NCBI RefSeq assembly: GCF_016859285.1
Contig: NC_053420.1
Location: 25,666,045 to 25,730,044, forward strand
From: Xiphias gladius
Taxonomy: Eukaryota > Chordata > Actinopteri > Istiophoriformes > Xiphiidae
Direction: 5' to 3'
Length of the DNA: 64,000 nt
The notes beneath the pieces were generated by a model. The model worked only from the letters and a program-made list of their open reading frames with translations, had not been told where the DNA came from and searched no databases. The stretch's first letter is position 1. Every line of letters starts with the position of its first letter. Shown one piece after another: positions 1 through 12,138 of this stretch. The translations under genes were made by a program, and so were the position numbers.

Positions 1-1835
1 GATCCAATGTGGTGTCCAAAAGGACTATAAATTTTTTTATGCACGATCTTAAACTCCTTTTCATAGCTAAGGTTATTGTTCTGTTTTTATTATAGCTACA
101 GGGACTTAAAAAGCTCATCTTTCCCCCGGCGTGGGAACGTTAAGTTGGATCCACGTTTCAGTAGTCAACATATCAAGTCATTAACTTTTATTCATCATCG
201 CATTGCAAGTTTTAAACGCGTTACTGGATAATAGATAGTCTTGATCTTACAGTAAAGAGTGAGTTTTTGAGTTTAAGTGCTATTATCATTTGTCTGAGCT
301 CTAGAAATCTATTTTAAACATGTAAGACAGCACTAATACACATACTAAGAAAACTACTTTTTGTTTTCTGTAAGTCAACTAAGCAGGACTAACCTTTTTC
401 CTAGATGCTAAACACTAACAACCCAGGACAACATCTTCAGTGTGTTGGTTTGAGGCAAAATATGTAGCCTTTTTATAAGATTGTCTAACAACCAAACCTG
501 GAGAATTATTGATATGAGCGTTGCTTTTCTGTGCAGCCTTACTGCTAAAAATCATCTAGCTGACCATAACAGTCCACTTATTTGGTTTTCATTCTGCAGC
601 AATGGGCTAACATTTGTCTGTGGAACAGAGACCCTTGCCTTCACTTCTAGCTGTCAGAGATTGGTATTCATTCCCTTAAGACTGCACTTAACAGTCTTAA
701 TGTTATTAAAGAGCAAGTCTCTTTTTATAAAGCATCATCACTTCGGCCTGGTTCAAAGAAAGATTACATCATTTGATTCAATACACTTATCCATTTACTT
801 GTACATGTTATACTTTATGTATACATTTTATTTTTTAGCACAACTTGTTTGCTAGTCAGGGACATGGGCATATATATTCTAATTTTATACATTTCATCTG
901 TCAGCTGCGAACTGTAGAGTGGAGTCTTAACCAAAAGTCTGTCAGATATGTTCGCCAGTTTGTCTGCAGATATGTGAATCAAGCGATGATTTGTCTTATA
1001 TCTGAGAGGATAGCACAAATCAAATCTGTCATATTAAAATAATGGGTGAACAAAGACTACTAGTTTTTACAGTGTTAAATGGAACAACCGAGGTAAAGCT
1101 CTAAGTCCATTTTTGGATTTAGTGATTATTTGATACTAGATCACTCACTGATCACTTTTTAAGCTTGAAAATGTCAGCCATGTTTGTTTCTTATACTGCT
1201 ATGGCAGGGGAATTTGGACACCTTATTTCAAGGGCCTGTTAATAGATTAGGCTAAGTGTCAGCTCTGTGCTTGGCAAATTTTAGGTGTCAACTCTTAATG
1301 TTATGAATTGCCTTTTTTTCCCCTAAAACTAAGTAAGCTACAGCAAATAAAATAATGAATCTAATTAGAGTTAACTACTATTTTTTTTCACTTGCGTGTT
1401 TCAACCTGTCAGTAGTTTCATACTGTGTCATAGACAATGTGGGTCATATGGGCAATAGGAGGTGCTGTGCTACTGTGTGATAGATTTTCTATTTACATGC
1501 TGCATGACATTCAGATTGTGGCGCATGTTCAGACCTTGTGTGTAGCAATACATTTAATGTGTTTTACCTTGAAAAGTTATGTAGATGGACTTTCAGTACG
1601 TCTAGGTTGTCTGTTGATAAGTTTGTCCTTCTTAGCCAGTCCACATGGGTACTCAGGGAGTGCACTTTGCCACTTGTGTATAGAATCATATTGTTCATAC
1701 TTCAGCCAGTTGGTAGGTCCTGGTCCTAGTGTAGGTACACAGAATTTCCTACCATTCATCCAGTCCATTGTTGGATTGATTTCAGTCAATACCTTATTGA
1801 CTTTTGAAGAAGGTAACACTGTTATCTTCTCATAG
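1..1835 (+). other. top1 intron sequence, no exon found
   Basis: This AT-rich stretch precedes the first recognisable top1 exon and ends in the acceptor TCTTCTCATAG at 1835. In human TOP1 the exon coding DSHKHKDK is preceded by a 25-nt exon (IEADFRLN) and by the start exon (MSGDHLHNDSQ). I looked for both here and found no convincing match, so they probably lie left of the window. Several short open frames occur but have no recognisable content. No repeat family was recognised. Confidence 0.6.
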
Positions 1836-4800
1836 ACTCTCACAAGCATAAAGACAAGTACAAAGAGAAGGAACACAAACATAAGGACCACAAGAAGGAT
1901 AAGGAACGGGAGAAATCAAAACATGGCAACAGGTATGGCGTGTGCTTCCAGACTCCAATTAAATACTTTCCTGATGGTGTCTGCTCAAAGTGGACAAGAA
2001 ATACCAGTTGGTTACTGTGGTATTTTCGGCAAAGGATAGTGGAAGCTGAAAACTCCTGACTTAATAGTTTTGTGTTTCTTTAAACTCTAGCGATCACAAA
2101 GACTCCTCTGACAAAAAACACAGAGACAAGGAGAAGGAAAAGATGAAGCACAAAGATGGCAGCACAGACAAATACAAGGACAAGCACAAGGAGAAGAGGA
2201 AGGAGGAGAAGGTGAATGATCATGCAAATAATTCATGGAAGAATGCATGTGTGGTTGTGCATGTAATGTTGTGATTTTTCGTGTTTATGAATTTTTCTGC
2301 AGTATTAAGCTCTGTCAAATCATGCACTCATATTCATGGCCCTTAGCTATTTAAACAACGAGCAAAATGTATAGCTTATTCATTTTTTGTTTGCATCTTG
2401 TTTCAATTATGATAGATTTGACGAATCTGAACATGGAAATGTTCAAAGGAACAAAATGGATCGCTATATGCATGGAATGTTTTTTGGTACCACAACATTT
2501 CAGGTGGCTTCGAGCAGCTAGAAAGATTTATTTTAACAGTATTTAGAATTTGGTTTGAAACTGCCCTTGCTAAACTTATGAAAACTTTTTTTTTATGGAG
2601 AAAACTGGTCTGTAAATAGGATGGATGTTGAGGGCAGTGTATACAGTTGAGCAAATTGCATAGCACTATAAGACAGAAACAAAGAATCAGGTTACGAGAC
2701 CTAAATGATTTAGAATCTCTTTCTACCATTTAGAACCAACAAAGTATCTTTTATGGAGAGAAGTACAAAGTTAGTACATATAAAAACTAGCATTTTTGAT
2801 TTACTATTTGGTAACAACTGGACCATCATTTAGCTTTTATGTGGACATAGTTGATTATGATTTATGTTACACTTTTTCACTAGGTTTTCCCACATTAACA
2901 GCTTTGTGTAAACCTTTTCAGATGAAGTCTTTTGATGGTAAAGTCAAAAAGGAAAGAGAGAATGGCTTTGCCAGGTATGTGTGGACTCCACATTTCTCTT
3001 AAGTTCTATATGTAGACTACCAGCAGATGCTTCTCATATGAAGCCAATTCTGATTTTGAATACCTTTTTTCTTTTGCAGCCCTCAACACGTGAAGTCTGA
3101 GCCTGAAGATGACTTTTACCACTCTCCTAAACATGAGAGGTCTCTTAAAAGAGAGAGGGATGATGATAATGAGTAAGCGGCCCATGCCATTAGACTTCTA
3201 ATATGTCTTCCATTTGTACTTCATAGGGTTAGGGTATCAGTATAAATAACTTTGTAACCAAAATTTGATCTAACAGACTTGTGACAGTGTTTTATTTTTC
3301 AGCTATGAATTCAAGCCCAAGAAAATAAAGACTGAAAATGATAAGAAGGCCAAGAAAAGGAAACAAGATGAGGTAAGGAAAGGCCACAACATTGTTCAAA
3401 ATTGGACTTGGTGTTAGTCTTTAAACAATGAAAAGAGCTCCATGACCGTTTCCTCCACTATATTTCAAAAAGCACAAAATGAGGGAGTACCTGAAGACTT
3501 CAAGAGGCTTGAGTCTCAGTCCTTTTGTGTGGATACTGAATTTTTATTCTGCCAACCTGGGAGTGAAAGAACTCATAGTTTCTCTTCTCTTTTTTTAGGA
3601 CATTAAGTCCAAAAAAACAAAAAACAAAAAAGGAGAAGTCACTGATGGAAAAAAGAAGGCAAAGAAAGAGCCAGAGGAGAAGTGGAAATGGTGAGTTAGT
3701 CATGTCAGCCAGATGTACAATACCTACATGCTGGTTATCAGTGTGGTGATGGATCAAGTATGAATGCCTTGCATGATATTATTCAATCGATTTAATGCTA
3801 TGTTTCTCTGGTATATTCAAACTAAGTGGATGGCTTTATTTGGTTGATTCCAGGTGGGAAGAGGAGAGATATACAGACGGCGTCAAATGGAAGTTTCTGG
3901 AACACAAAGGGCCGGTGTTTGCACCACCGTATGAGTCCCTTCCTAGCCACGTCAAATTTTACTATGATGGTAAGATTATATTTCCCACAGAAGTGATCAC
4001 CTTTTAGATCAGTTAATGACTATAGTGTGTAACTACATGATGGTAGGTGTAAAAGCCAGCAGCTAATAAACTTTAGTTTTTTGCATATTTTAGGTAAAGC
4101 TATGAAGCTCAGCCCAGAAGCAGAAGAGGTGGCCACGTTCTTTGCCAAAATGCTCGACCATGAGTACACCACAAAAGATATTTTCCGCAAAAACTTCTTC
4201 AAAGATTGGAGGAAGGTAGGAAAAATGCACTTTTCTGGATAAAATTATAGACTTCAGATTTCCAAAAATCTGAGTCTTGAAGGATAATTTTTAAAAGATT
4301 CCTGTGTTTGAGTGTACCATGATGTTGCTGATACAGGAAATGACTGCAGAGGAAAAGGCTAAGATCACAGACCTGAAGAAATGCAACTTCGGTGAGATGA
4401 ACGAATATTTCAAGGCACAGTCTGAAGCCAGAAAGGCCATGACAAAGGAGGAGAAACAGGTCAGCAAATGCATGTATATTGTTTATTGGAGTTAAACCTG
4501 ATCTAACCCCTGTGTTATCAGAACTAAGGATTAACCAATATGAAGGGCCACACAGTACATTAACCTTTCAAAGGTATTTCCTTTAAAACATTAGTCAGAC
4601 AATGTCACCTGTGTTGCCTTTTTGTTTTAATTACATGGATGCTGTATAATTGATAACATGTGTTTTTATTTTAGAAGCCCTTGGCGCTAATTCAACATTT
4701 CCTGATCCCACATATTTTTTTGACACATGAGGATCTAAATAAATAAGTAACTCAGAAAAGTAAATCCTCTGGAACAGCACTTCAACTATGGTACATAACA

Positions 4801-7491
4801 ATCAAATTACTTCTTGGCAGTGTGTTTATTTATAAACTGGCAAATTTAAATACAGCACCTGTAAAGTTTCCACTCTTTGCATTCTTGCACAATTTTTTTT
4901 TTTTTTTTTTTTTTTTCCTCTCCCCCCTTTTGGAATCACAGTGGATGCAGTAAGGAGTTTTTTTTTTTGGGGGGGGGCACTATTCATATTCAACAAGATG
5001 GAGTTATGATGTGGTGTTTCTCTACCCCTTGCAGAAAATAAAGGAGGATAATGAACGCATCCTGCAGGAGTACGGCTTCTGCATCATGGACAACCACAGG
5101 GAACGTATTGCCAACTTCCGTATTGAGCCCCCAGGCCTATTCCGTGGTCGTGGAGACCATCCCAAGATGGGCATGCTCAAACGTCGCATAAGGCCTCAAG
5201 ACATTATCATTAACTGCAGCAAGTGAGTGAAGGGTTGCTTTTTCAGTGCTGTCAAGTTCATATGTTAAGTGAGTATGATTATTAATTGTTAATGTGCTCG
5301 TCATAGGGACTCCAAGCACCCTGAGCCGCCCCCAGGCACAAAGTGGAAAGAGGTTCGTCATGACAACAAGGTGACTTGGCTGGTGTCGTGGACGGAGAAC
5401 ATTCAAGGGTCCATCAAATACATCATGCTGAACCCCAGCTCTAGGATCAAGGTAAGCTGAACTTTGCACTACAAGGAGGTTTGGACTGTGTTTAAATGGG
5501 TCTGGAGCAATTCCTCTGTTTGGGTCAAACAACGGCATACAGCAACTTAACCTAGAAGTAGCATCATCTGCACAGATGTTCCCAGGTGTCATTGTGACTT
5601 TTCAAGATGCTTATAATCTTTTGGAAGGATTTTTGCTCCACTGGATTGAAAAATACAGACACTGCAATGTTACATTTTTTTTTTTCCCCAATGCCTCGAT
5701 AAAAATGGCTACTTGCATTATGTTACTGTACAGGCAACATGCACTGTTCAACAACCTGCTAATTTCATTAGAGTTCCTATGACTTCGTGTTTGAGACACA
5801 AATATGGCCCCATCTAATTCATTGGTTACTCATGTCTTGTCCATCATGCTGTTTGTCTGCAGGGAGAGAAGGATTGGCAGAAGTATGAAACAGCCCGTAG
5901 ACTGAAGAAATGTGTGGACCGTATTAGGAACCAGTACCGTGAAGACTGGAAGTCCAAGGAAATGAGGATCAGACAGAGGGCTGTGGCTCTCTACTTCATT
6001 GACAAGGTGAGGTGCATGATTACTATTGACATTGTCCTGAGTGTTTATAGCTTGAGGTAGTTATGTAGTCTAACTGCTGTTTAACAGTAACTGCAAGTGG
6101 GGTTTAGTGGGTGCTTAAACACTAGCTCCAGTAAGGGTAATGTCTCTCTAAGCCAGCTTTAATCCAGCTGTCTTGATGTGCTCTAGCTGGCTCTGAGAGC
6201 GGGTAATGAGAAGGAGGAAGGAGAGACTGCGGACACCGTTGGCTGCTGCTCACTGAGGGTTGAACACATCAAACTCTATCCAGAGAGTGATGGTCAAGAG
6301 TATGTGGTGGAGTTTGACTTCCTGGGTAAAGACTCCATCCGCTACTACAACAAAGTCCCAGTAGAGAAAAGGGTAAGGACTGTAAAGCAGTGCATTTTAT
6401 TGTAAGTGTGCAAACATTGCCTCTGCATTCATGTTTGTTCTGCCTCTTCTAGGTATTTAAGAATCTTCAGTTGTTTATGGAGAACAAGGAGCCTGATGAT
6501 GACCTGTTTGATCGCCTGAATGTAAGCAAAGCAAAACCTGTGGAGGGAAACTATAAAATCCTCATTTGGTTTATACATTTATTTGGCAGTAAAAGTTCAG
6601 CATCACATATGTTTATTTGGGAAGGTGGGTTGCCAAATAACCGCTCAACCTTTTTTTTTTTTGTTTTAATTTCTTTGTACAATTATTGCACTTATTGTTT
6701 CCCTCCAGACGTCTATTCTAAACAAGCACCTTCAGGAGCTGATGGATGGTCTCACAGCCAAAGTCTTCCGTACCTACAACGCCTCAATCACACTGCAGCA
6801 GCAGTTGAAGGAGCTCACAAATGGTACATATCTACCTTCCAATCAAAAGAATCTAAATCCAAATTTTCACTCAGTCGTTAATTATTCCTTTCTGGGGATA
6901 ATAAGACACAACAGTGTATCTGAACTGCTTGTTTTGAATTAATGGGCTTTTCATGAGGGTTTTGTCATGACTAGTGTTTAGTCTTTTTGCATACAGAGAA
7001 CTGATTATACTCTGACTCTCTAGTGGAGGAGAACATTCCAGCCAAGATCTTGTCCTACAACAGGGCCAACAGGGCTGTGGCCATCCTGTGTAACCATCAG
7101 AGGGCTCCACCGAAGACATTTGAGAAGTCTATGCAGAACCTGCAGACTAAAGTGAGGATTTAGCTTTTGAATACACTTGACAGCATTTTGTAAAACCTTA
7201 CCAGTCTCTCTTTCTAAAACTGAGATGGACGTTAGTTTAGTTTACATCTTGCATTTCATTAGTAGGTTTTATTGAAATGCCATCTTAACTTTTTATGGTG
7301 CTGACATAGAGTTTAAGTCAATCTTTGACCATGTCAGTAACATGTTTGGCATGCTTTTACTCTGACCTTTGCAATATGACTATGTGCTCAAAGGGAAATT
7401 AGTAAATGTTTCCGTACAGTAGGAAAAGCTTTTCCCATTAACATGATTAAAGACAGTGCAGCAAATATAGAAATTGGGGTGTAATGGATTT

Positions 7492-7527
<36 letters not shown>

Positions 7528-8387
7528 GAGGTCTCCTACTTCTCCAAATTTTCATGTCATGTCCTGCCTTGTCAGTATTGAATCCTTGAATTTAGCAGAA
7601 AGTGGCTGCGACATCTATTAAAATCTCTTGCAGATTATGTACAAGGTCCTGTTGAATGTCAAGCAATTATCATGTTGCTGTCAGTGTTTTTAAAAAAGTA
7701 CAATAATCAGTGGTTGTTGCTTTTTTGTTTTTTTTTTTTTTTATATATAAAGATTGATGCTAAAAGGGACCAGCTTTCTGATGCCAAGAGAGAACTGAAG
7801 AGCGCCAAGGCTGATGCCAAAGTACGGAAAGATGAGAAATCCAAAAAGTCAGTATCAAAGTAATTGGTATAGATGATTAGTTTCCCCCTGGTCAGCCATG
7901 TGAACCATGTGTTTAACCATTTGCCCCTCTTGTCTCCTCTGTAGGACTGTGGAGACAAAAAAGAAGGCAGTTCAGAGGATAGAGGAGCAGCTGATGAAGC
8001 TGGAGGTGCAGGCGACTGATCGTGAAGAGAACAAGCAGATTGCCCTTGGCACTTCCAAGCTCAATTATCTGGACCCTCGCATTTCTGTGGCCTGGTAAAG
8101 TTATGCTTTTGAGATCTTCTAAAAAAAAAATGCTTTATTGCTTAAGCATCACTGTTGACTGTGCCTCTCCTGATTTTTTTGTGGGGGACAAGGATGCACA
8201 AGTAATAAAATTTATACAATGGGGACCATTGTGCTGTAGTAATATTTTCCTCCATCTGAAGTTCTGTCTGGTTTTGTCTCCTAGGTGTAAGAAGTGGGGC
8301 ATTCCCGTTGAGAAGATCTACAACAAAACTCAGCGTGAGAAGTTTGCCTGGGCCATCGACATGGCAGACGAAGACTTTGAATTTTAA
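1836..8387 (+). CDS. top1: DNA topoisomerase I, nuclear (5' partial)
   Basis: Type IB topoisomerase: nicks one DNA strand through a 3'-phosphotyrosine and relaxes supercoils in the nucleus. Nineteen coding exons: 1836-1932, 2091-2211, 2922-2974, 3080-3172, 3303-3372, 3599-3690, 3854-3969, 4094-4215, 4337-4459, 5035-5222, 5307-5451, 5863-6006, 6187-6372, 6453-6521, 6709-6823, 7024-7151, 7753-7847, 7945-8094, 8285-8387. All have GT-AG borders; they join in one frame to 735 residues plus stop. The human protein from the same point has about 745. Exons 1-6 encode the Lys/Glu/Asp-rich N-terminal domain. The core starts at [10 protein letters not shown] and holds the catalytic neighbourhoods [44 protein letters not shown]. 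The active Tyr is in [14 protein letters not shown] (exon 7945-8094); the end is [14 protein letters not shown]. The gene looks intact and functional; the start Met lies left of the window. TOP1MT is excluded by the long charged N-terminus. Confidence 0.97.
4893..4916. repeat. poly(T) run in top1 intron
   Basis: Twenty-four T residues upstream of the exon at 5035. Confidence 0.95.
7495..7523. repeat. poly(T) run in top1 intron
   Basis: Twenty-nine T residues in the intron before the exon at 7753. Confidence 0.95.
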
Positions 8388-9740
8388 ATCCCAGTTTGTG
8401 GTTTTAACTATGATACACTTCTTTTTTTTTTTTTTTTTTTTTAAATCGGATACTTGTTTTTTTAGCTTAACTGAATTTGGTCGATGGCCAGGCCTTGCAA
8501 GGAATTTCAGAAAGTCTGAGCGGAAAAACAGCGGCATCATGGTAAGACAAGATGATGAGGCCGTAATGAAGTGACAGGAGGGTGGTGTGGGTACTCTAAA
8601 CATCTGATCTGAGATCAGGCAACAAGGCTGAACTATACCCACAACTGAGCATCAAGGCATAGTCCCAGTAATTGGAACACCCTTTTACCTTTTGTCTCTC
8701 TCCCCCTGGGGGGCAAAACCTGGCAATGCCTGAACTTTGAACTCTGTGGTCCTTTAGCTACTGTATTAAGCAAAATGAAAAAATGCTTTTTATCATTATT
8801 TTCTTTGTTCACTCGCTCTGTATTTTAGCCCTCCCATGTATTATTAATGAATTCTATATTTTGATAGATAAAGATAAATCAAATGAATTCCTTAAATACA
8901 CCCACACGCCTTTCGAGGAAATGTGAGCTTGACTTTTGAGGTGTGTGTGAGAGAGTCTGAGAGAGAGAGAGAGAGAGAGTGTGTGTGTGTATGTGTGAGA
9001 GAGTGAATGAATGAATGAGGGGCTTGACCATGTAAGCTGTCTGTTTGGGTGAATATTTTAAACTGGACTATGTTGAATTGTTCAGCATGAAAGAGGATGT
9101 CTGGGCAGGCAAAGGGGAAAATACTGCAACCATGTCAATATTTACTTAAGCAAGCAGAATGTGAATATTTTGTTTTACATCCTCTATCAGGGACTTCTTT
9201 TTCAGTGTAAATGTGAACCAATCATTTGTATCCTTTTGAGTTGCAAGCATCCTCTGAATATCTCTGCATAGCCCTGTCTACATCGGATTTTAACTTAATT
9301 TAACAATTGTTCCAAGAAAAAAAAAAACTTGCGCGTTTGTTACTTGAAGATAATGTTATGATAATGTATTTAAAGTCAGTAAATTGAAAGTGTTTTTTCT
9401 TCCAGAAGGGTATGTGAGGGACGTAAACTTTGCCAAAAAAAATCACCAATCTGTTACAGTTTAGGCAGTTTTTTTTTTTTTTTTTAAATCGTGTAAAGGT
9501 TGAGGATAAAGTAATGTAACATTTAATGTGAATTATCAGTTCATTTTATTCCACTCTGTTCCACTCTTATGATAGGAAAGTTGATGTAAGTAGCTGTAAA
9601 GTCAACATGCTATTCCTGTTTCACTTTTTTTTTCTTTTTTTTTTTTTTTTTTTCTTTTGTCATAGCTTTTGATCATGTTTTCTTTGAGTTTTATGCTCAT
9701 TGTAGGTTGAAAAATGAATAAAACCCTACAAGTAAATATA
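8388..9740 (+). other. top1 3' UTR with poly(A) signal
   Basis: No coding content follows the stop at 8385-8387. The stretch holds several T-runs and a GA/GT simple repeat at about 8941-9015. An AATAAA at 9717-9722, followed by GT- and T-rich sequence, is the likely cleavage signal, giving a 3' UTR of about 1.35 kb. Other poly(A) sites may be used. Confidence 0.7.
8941..9015. repeat. GA/GT compound microsatellite in top1 3' UTR
   Basis: Alternating (GT)n and (GA)n blocks followed by three GAAT units. Purine-rich on the + strand. Confidence 0.9.
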
Positions 9741-10615
9741 CAGTGTATTTGTGGGTTTTTTTTTTTTTTTTTCTCTCCCTCATCCACCATTAATGTCATG
9801 AGTTCCTCATGGATTTACTCCTGGATATTTAAGGAAATGTGATTGTGAAGTGTTTTGCTCATACTGATACATAAAACCAAGGCCCTTCTCCCTGAGCAGA
9901 GGCCCCAAGTGGCACAGCTGCCTGTTGGTTTTGGACTAGCAGCCACGGTGGAGGTCTTGCAAGAGTTGCAGCACCATCATATTTGCTTCATCAAACAAAT
10001 TTGATCACTTCTTATCTCAAGACGAGCTTAGACTTTCTCTGAAAATTCTCAGCCTGCTTCACGTCATATTCAAGCTTTACTGAACGTAAAAACGGAACAA
10101 TTCCAAGAATTCAATTTTTACGTCCTCAGTTGGAGAATGAAATTTGGTGTGATTGGACTCAGTACTTAACACCATGTACTTATTCCGTGATGTACTCTAT
10201 CTCAAATTTTCCCTTGTGCCCTCCTCAAGGATTTAATTTCCTTGGCAACACCTGGAAGACTTGTGCCCCTTTCTTTGCCCATAACACACATTTTTCATTG
10301 AATACAGAAGCTCACCACCGTCTGCATACATAAGACTGAATACCTCACAATACACCATGTAGACAAAATAAATAGGTTATTCTGCAAGGGTTACTTGCCT
10401 TGAAAACAGACTAAAATTTTCCTCCATAAGTCTGCTCTCAGCACTAACTGTACTGCCAGCTTCTCACCAGCAGGTGAGGCTGTAGGCATTTCTCCAATCC
10501 CAGAGCATAGCACGTTACTTTGACAGTCATCACACTGCATAACTTGACTGGTATCCATGGAACAATTCACATTTACTCCTGGTACAAGGTGCTGAGCAAA
10601 TAATGAGACATTTGT
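9741..10615. other. intergenic, top1/zhx3 tail to tail
   Basis: About 0.9 kb lies between the likely poly(A) sites of the two convergent genes. I see no gene or recognisable repeat in it. In mammals PLCG1 lies between TOP1 and ZHX3; no trace of it is present here. Confidence 0.6.
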
Positions 10616-12138
10616 GCTTGGTGAGTATTCAGTTTATTCTGTAAAGATTCAGAAGTGTAGAAAGGATGATACAACAGTGCTTTATGATCAGAATATTTCA
10701 TAAAAGTTTTTTTAAGTGATCATAACACCGTAAGTCCAGATTCCATTTATCTCAAACCAAAATAAATTTGTAACATTCGACACAAGTGCATACACTGCTG
10801 GTAGGAGATCAACCTCCAATTTCACTTTGGATGGTATAGCACCGTTCTTAGCTATTAGCAGCTTGACAAAGATGCAGCTTAATAGGATTCATGTAGTGAC
10901 TGTATGTTTATATAAACACAAGAAAATTCAGAGAAGAGCAAAGATCTCCTCATTTGGCTCTCTAGCTAGCACAATATCTCACTCTGTCATTGTCTAGGGA
11001 TCAAATTGATAATTTTGCTTTAAACAACATTTTGCCAGTAACAATATTTGATACAATTACAGCTTAAAGTTAAACATCTCCAAGTGTACAGAAAGCAGCA
11101 CAAGTTTTTTCACAGATATAGACCAACAGTGACCATCGATGCACTGGCATGTTTTTTTTTTTTCTTTTCTTTTTTTCAGGACAGCACAGTAGCTGGAAAG
11201 CAAGGTGATGGACAGACAGGTCATATAAACACATGGACAGAGCTGAGTAAGGCAACGTTAGCGTGACAGGCTTCTCTCTGTTCAGTTTGCAGGGCAGTGT
11301 AGTGTATTGATTTTGACAGAGCTGTCAATACCTTTAATGTGGGGCAGTGTGACTTTTAGCATTGCTGTCTTCATTAGTGCATTGTATATAGTCTCTTGCG
11401 TGTAGCTGAACTGCAAAAGTGATCACCAACATTTATACAGATCTAAATAAAACATGTTTGATTGCATCTGGACTTACAGTGACTATAGAAGAGTAAATAG
11501 AATTGAAAAACCAAATAACGGAAAAAGTAAAATTCAAGGCAGTGCTGAAGTACTGGTTGCTAAAAAAGTAAAAAATATCACAAAGCCAACAATAACATTT
11601 CCTTGACACATCTTTTGTTTGTCCAGTCAGTACAAACCCTCTTTTATAGTGCAGTTTCAATCATATATATATATTTCTCCCTCTGACCCAAAAACAATAT
11701 CTTTCGGCCCTATCCTATCCTATCTCTGCTCATTCAAGTCAGTTTTCCAGTCAGTGTGCGTCTTTTCTCTTTCTTTTCTTTGATCCCTCGTACTGACCTC
11801 ATTGTGCACCCTCCCCACACAACCACAAAGAAGCATGAAAGGCTTAAACATCACAGAACTCAAAGGTGAGAAGTTCTTTCTTTTGACGATGGCAGGAAGT
11901 GATGGCAGATGGAAGAGGAGGAGGAGGAGGAGGAGGGGGAGGCGGAGGAGGAGAAGGAGGAGGAGGAGGAGGAGGAGGAGGAGGAGTGGGGGGTATTCAC
12001 AGTTACAGTCAGAGTCCAACGGTCCAGCTACAATCACATCTGCTGTCATTATGAACACTCTTTTTTAGACCACGGCCAGGGGGAGCAAGCCAGCCTTTAA
12101 ATATCATGTTCCTCTGGCGAGATTGGGGGCCTGCTTCA
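10616..12138 (-). other. zhx3: zhx3 3' UTR with poly(A) signal
   Basis: TTTATT on the + strand at 10633-10638 reads AATAAA on the minus strand and fits the end of a 1.5-kb 3' UTR below the stop codon at 12139-12141. The region contains the long purine repeat at 11914-11986. Its extent is inferred from the signal alone. Confidence 0.55.
11914..11986. repeat. (AGG)n purine tract
   Basis: About 70 bases of nearly pure AGG units with GGGGGA and GAAGGA interruptions, followed by a G-run. It lies within the proposed zhx3 3' UTR, so the zhx3 transcript would carry the pyrimidine (CCT)n strand. Such tracts can form triplex or quadruplex DNA. Confidence 0.95.

Noticed and set aside
5137-5592. 151-codon frame on the minus strand
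   Set aside because: Antisense shadow of the top1 exons at 5035-5222 and 5307-5451.
11802-12100. Poly-Arg, poly-Glu and poly-Leu frames over the (AGG)n tract
   Set aside because: All frames on both strands stay open because of the trinucleotide repeat; none shows a protein family.
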